Assembly (NCBI RefSeq): GCF_000515255.1
Contig: NZ_KI911559.1
Location: 468,149 to 532,148 of the forward strand
DNA from: Rhodovibrio salinarum DSM 9154
GTDB lineage: Bacteria > Pseudomonadota > Alphaproteobacteria > Kiloniellales > Rhodovibrionaceae
DNA: 64,000 nucleotides
Reading direction: 5' to 3'
A program made the translations under genes and the position numbers. Of the stretch, positions 61,006-64,000 are shown in pieces. Position 1 is the first letter of the stretch. The number at the start of each line of letters is the position of its first letter. A model generated the notes under the pieces. The model did no database searches. It saw nothing but the letters and a program-made list of their open reading frames with translations, and was not told the DNA's origin.

Positions 61006-62046
61006 TCAAGCGCCCGTCAGCGACTCCAGGGGCCAGCGGGGGCGGGGGGCGAAGTCGAGTGGGTCGCTCAGGCCGAGCGCCAGACGTTCCAGGCCCGCCC
61101 AGCCGATCATCGCGGCGTTGTCGGTGCACAGCGCGAGCGGCGGGGCGACCAGGCGGGTGCCGCGCTCGGCTGCGAGGTTGTGCAGGCGGGCGCGCAGTAC
61201 TTGGTTGGCGGCGACTCCGCCAGCGACCACCAGCGGCCCTGGCTGGCCGGTGTCGGCCTCGAACTGCGTCAGCGCGTGCCGGCAGCGGTCGGCGAGCACG
61301 TCCGCGACTGCGGCCTGGAAGCTGGCGGCGAGGTCGGCGGCGGCTTGGGCGTCGAACGCGGCCATCTGCTGGCGCGCCTGGCGCACGGCTGTCTTCAGAC
61401 CGGAGAAGGAGAAGTCGCAGCCGGGTTTACCCGCCATTGGTCGCGGCAGTTTGATGGCCTGTGGATCGCCGGCGCGGGCCGCCTGTTCCACCGCCGGCCC
61501 ACCGGGGTAGCCGAGGTCGAGCAGCTTGGCCGTCTTGTCGAACGCTTCCCCCACGGCGTCGTCGACCGTGCCGCCCAGCCGGCGGTAGCGGCCGACCCCC
61601 GCCACCTCGACCAGTTGGCAGTGCCCGCCGGATACCAGCAGCAGCAGATAGGGGAACGCCAAACCTTCGGTCAGGCGGGCGGTCAGGGCGTGGCCTTCCA
61701 GATGGTTGACCGCCAGGAACGGCAGGCCGCGTGCTGCCGCGATCGCCTTGGCGGTCATCGTGCCGACGAACACCCCCCCGATCAGCCCCGGCCCGCCGGT
61801 GGCAGCGATGCCGTCCAGCGAGTCAAGGCCGACCTCCGCGTCGTCGAGCGCGCGCTGCACCAGGCTGTCCAGATGGTCCAGATGGCTGCGCGCGGCGATC
61901 TCCGGCACCACGCCGCCGAACGGGCGGTGTTCCTCAAGTTGGGACAGCACGACGTTGCTCAGCACACGCCCCCGGCCCTCGCCGTCACGGACGACGACGG
62001 CGGCGGCTGTTTCGTCGCAGGAGGTTTCCACGGCCAGTACGATCAT
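61006..62046 (-). CDS. tsaD: tRNA N6-adenosine threonylcarbamoyltransferase
   Basis: Makes t6A37 in tRNAs that read ANN codons, together with TsaB and TsaE. The 346-residue protein begins [18 protein letters not shown], has [19 protein letters not shown], the metal motif [24 protein letters not shown] and [20 protein letters not shown]. Start ATG at 62046. It is divergent from hemC, as in many alphaproteobacteria. Confidence 0.97.
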   Translation of the reverse strand: MIVLAVETSCDETAAAVVVRDGEGRGRVLSNVVLSQLEEHRPFGGVVPEIAARSHLDHLDSLVQRALDDAEVGLDSLDGIAATGGPGLIGGVFVGTMTAKAIAAARGLPFLAVNHLEGHALTARLTEGLAFPYLLLLVSGGHCQLVEVAGVGRYRRLGGTVDDAVGEAFDKTAKLLDLGYPGGPAVEQAARAGDPQAIKLPRPMAGKPGCDFSFSGLKTAVRQARQQMAAFDAQAAADLAASFQAAVADVLADRCRHALTQFEADTGQPGPLVVAGGVAANQVLRARLHNLAAERGTRLVAPPLALCTDNAAMIGWAGLERLALGLSDPLDFAPRPRWPLESLTGA

Positions 62047-62161
62047 ACCGTCGATTCTAGGCACCTGGGCCCGGCTGTGCCAGAGGACGGATACGCGGTG
62101 GACACAGGGTCGCGGCAGCAAGCGCTTGAACCCGATGCGTGCAGGTCATAGACAGTTTCCC

Positions 62162-63121
62162 ATGGCACACGCGCACCGACCCCTGCGCCTGGGCACCCGC
62201 GGCAGTAAGCTCGCGCTCGCCCAGGCTTATGAAACCAAAGCGAAACTGGAAGCCGCGCACCCGGAGCTGGCCGCGGAAGGACGCATCGAGGTCGTCGAGG
62301 TCAAGACCACCGGCGACATCGAGCAGAAGCGTCGCTTGGCCGAGATCGGCGGCAAGGGGCTGTTCACCAAGGAGTTGGAGGACGCCCTGCATGACGGCCG
62401 GGTCGACGTCGCGGTGCATTCGATGAAGGACGTGCCGACCTGGCTGCCGGAGGGGTTGGAGATCACCACCATTCTGCCGCGCGAGGACCCGCGCGATGCT
62501 TGGTTCTGCGACAAGGCGGCGAGTATTGCCGAGCTGCCGAAGGGCGCCACGGTCGGCACCTCCAGTTTGCGCCGGCAGGCTCAGGTGATGGCACTGCGCC
62601 CGGATCTCTCGGTGGTCAATTTCCGCGGCAACCTGCAGACCCGCTTGCAGAAGCTGCGCGAGGGCCAGGTTGACGCGACCATGCTGGCATTGGCCGGTCT
62701 GCGCCGTATGGGCATCGCGGAAGACGCCACCGCCGTGCTGTCCACCGACGAATTGTTGCCGGCGGTGGCGCAAGGCGCAATCGGCCTGGAGATCCGCGCG
62801 GACGATGACTGGGCGCGCACGCTGATCTCAGCGATCGATCATGCGCCATCGCGCTTGCGTGTGGTGACCGAGCGGGCCTGCCTGGAGGAACTGGAGGGCT
62901 CCTGCCGGACGCCGATCGGCGTGCTGTGCGACTACACCGACGACGCCCAGCAGCAGATTCGTCTGCGTGCGCTTCTGGCGGAGCCGGATGGTTCCAAAGC
63001 CTGGCGGGCCGAGCGCGCTGGCCCGGTGTCGGAGGCCGACGCCCTAGCGCGCGATGCCGGTCGAGAGCTGCGCGCCACGGCCGGCGAGGAGTTCTTCCAG
63101 CGCCACGCGGACCTGTTCTAA
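62162..63121 (+). CDS. hemC: Hydroxymethylbilane synthase (porphobilinogen deaminase)
   Basis: Polymerises four porphobilinogens into hydroxymethylbilane. The 319-residue product has RLGTRGSKLALAQA, GRVDVAVHSMKDVPTWLPEG, GTSSLRRQAQVMALRPDLSV and the dipyrromethane cofactor cysteine in LEELEGSCRTPIG. Start ATG at 62162 gives the usual length. hemD follows 3 bases after the stop and is probably co-transcribed. Confidence 0.97.
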   Translation: MAHAHRPLRLGTRGSKLALAQAYETKAKLEAAHPELAAEGRIEVVEVKTTGDIEQKRRLAEIGGKGLFTKELEDALHDGRVDVAVHSMKDVPTWLPEGLEITTILPREDPRDAWFCDKAASIAELPKGATVGTSSLRRQAQVMALRPDLSVVNFRGNLQTRLQKLREGQVDATMLALAGLRRMGIAEDATAVLSTDELLPAVAQGAIGLEIRADDDWARTLISAIDHAPSRLRVVTERACLEELEGSCRTPIGVLCDYTDDAQQQIRLRALLAEPDGSKAWRAERAGPVSEADALARDAGRELRATAGEEFFQRHADLF

Positions 63122-63124
63122 GCC

Positions 63125-64000
63125 ATGCGGGTGCTGGTCACGCGCCCGCGGGCGGACTCGGAAGAGCTGGTGACCGAGCTGGAAGCCCGCGGCCACCACG
63201 CGTTGATCGAGCCGCTTCTGGACATACGCGTACGCGACGTCGAGCTTGATGTCTCGGACGTACAGGCGCTCCTGGTCACTTCGGCGAACGGCGTACGTGC
63301 CTTTGCCGAGCTGTCTGGGGACCGCGACGTGCGTGTTCTTGCGGTCGGGGAAGCCAGTGCGGAGGCCGCGCGAAAGGCCGGGTTCGTCGGGGTTGAGAGC
63401 GCCGCCGGCGATGCCGAGGCGCTGGCTGACTTGGCGATCGACCGGCTCGATCCGGCTGACGGGCCGGTGCTGCACGCTGCGGGGACGGTTACGGCCGGCC
63501 GTTTGCAGGAACGGCTGAGCGCGGCGGGTTTCGAAGTCAGACGTACACCGCTTTACGAGGCCGTACCTGCCGAACGTCTCTCCCAAGAGACGCGGACGGC
63601 CTTGCAGAGTGGCACTGTTGACGCAGCCCTTTTTTTCTCTCCCCGAACTGCGAAAGTGTTTGTTACGCTTCTCGACGCAGAGGGGATCGTACACACCAGC
63701 GAGCGGGTTCGGGCAATTTGCCTGTCCGAAGCGGTCGCCTCGGCACTGCGGGACGGCGTGCGGCAGGGGCGTGCGTCCCGATCCGACGGGCAAGGACTGG
63801 ACTCGACCGCCACCGCACAGGGGTTGCATTGGGCGGATGTACGGGTCGCCGAGCGGCCAGACCGGCAGGCATTGCTGGCGGCGCTGGACGCAATTGATAC
63901 CGGGGATTCCGTCCAACCTTCAGATCACCCCGACGGCCGTTCGCCGTCGATATCGGGACCATCGCCCGCGCCATCCACGACGGCCCAAGCCGCGACGAAG
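63125..64000 (+). CDS. hemD: Uroporphyrinogen-III synthase, 3' end beyond window
   Basis: Cyclises hydroxymethylbilane to uroporphyrinogen III. The frame opens MRVLVTRPRADSEELVTEL, then VQALLVTSANGVRAFAELSG, LHAAGTVTAGRLQERLSAAG and FFSPRTAKVFVTLL, as expected of this weakly conserved family. At about residue 250 the HemD domain should end, yet the frame stays open into a Pro/Ser-rich stretch (SDHPDGRSPS, then SPAPSTTAQAATK) and runs off the window after 292 codons. In relatives hemD is followed by a mitofilin-like gene; a fusion cannot be excluded. Confidence 0.85.
   Translation, partial: MRVLVTRPRADSEELVTELEARGHHALIEPLLDIRVRDVELDVSDVQALLVTSANGVRAFAELSGDRDVRVLAVGEASAEAARKAGFVGVESAAGDAEALADLAIDRLDPADGPVLHAAGTVTAGRLQERLSAAGFEVRRTPLYEAVPAERLSQETRTALQSGTVDAALFFSPRTAKVFVTLLDAEGIVHTSERVRAICLSEAVASALRDGVRQGRASRSDGQGLDSTATAQGLHWADVRVAERPDRQALLAALDAIDTGDSVQPSDHPDGRSPSISGPSPAPSTTAQAATK

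Overview
The window is a densely coded, GC-rich chromosomal segment of a free-living alphaproteobacterium, most likely of the Rhodospirillales. The clues are the linked order rpsT-dnaA-dnaN-recF-gyrB, the mdh-sucC-sucD-sucA-sucB block, the fdxA-carD pair, cobS/cobT, hemC-hemD, and proteobacterial-type kaiC-kaiB. The exact genus cannot be read from the sequence. I saw no rRNA or tRNA gene, CRISPR array, insertion sequence or prophage. Most of the window is core housekeeping DNA with a few accessory islets.

Layout: 1-1760 divergent cobS (cut by the window edge) and cobT. 1872-6427 a signalling cluster: PP2C phosphatase, membrane GGDEF-EAL protein, KaiC and KaiB (kaiC/kaiB overlap by ATGA). 6743-15244 TCA-cycle genes mdh, sucC, sucD, sucA, sucB. 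15315-18389 an Ada-like alkyltransferase, a DUF29 remnant, a PIN-like gene and a YgjP-type metalloprotease. 18414-23841 a class A penicillin-binding protein, a DUF1194 protein and an AsmA protein. 24025-31824 gyrB, recF, dnaN, dnaA and rpsT, all on the minus strand. 31957-36618 enoyl-CoA hydratase, a small exported protein, mutM, ubiE, ubiB. 36755-40660 coaBC, an Rrf2 regulator, cysK, moeB. 40679-46933 transglutaminase, acnA, a PaaK-like ligase, a DUF1223 protein. 46958-51657 DUF938 methyltransferase, TerB, fdxA, carD, a degenerate metallophosphatase and cytochrome c. 51663-56214 a divergent PNPOx-like/MocR pair, DUF488, and a TPR protein encoded by near-identical 141-bp repeats. 56320-62046 acs, EVE, YciI, gpsA, a ParE-type toxin-antitoxin pair and tsaD. 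62162-64000 hemC and hemD, with hemD running off the end.

Functionally, the segment joins central carbon metabolism (mdh, sucABCD, acnA, acs), replication initiation and repair (dnaA/N, recF, gyrB, mutM), cofactor synthesis (B12, ubiquinone, CoA, heme, Moco) and envelope synthesis. The most distinctive items are the KaiBC timer module beside c-di-GMP and PP2C genes, a MutM with a broken zinc finger, a metallophosphatase-like protein that has lost nearly all its metal ligands, a SucA with a long basic tail, a SucB with two lipoyl domains, and two strong palindromes between dnaA and dnaN.
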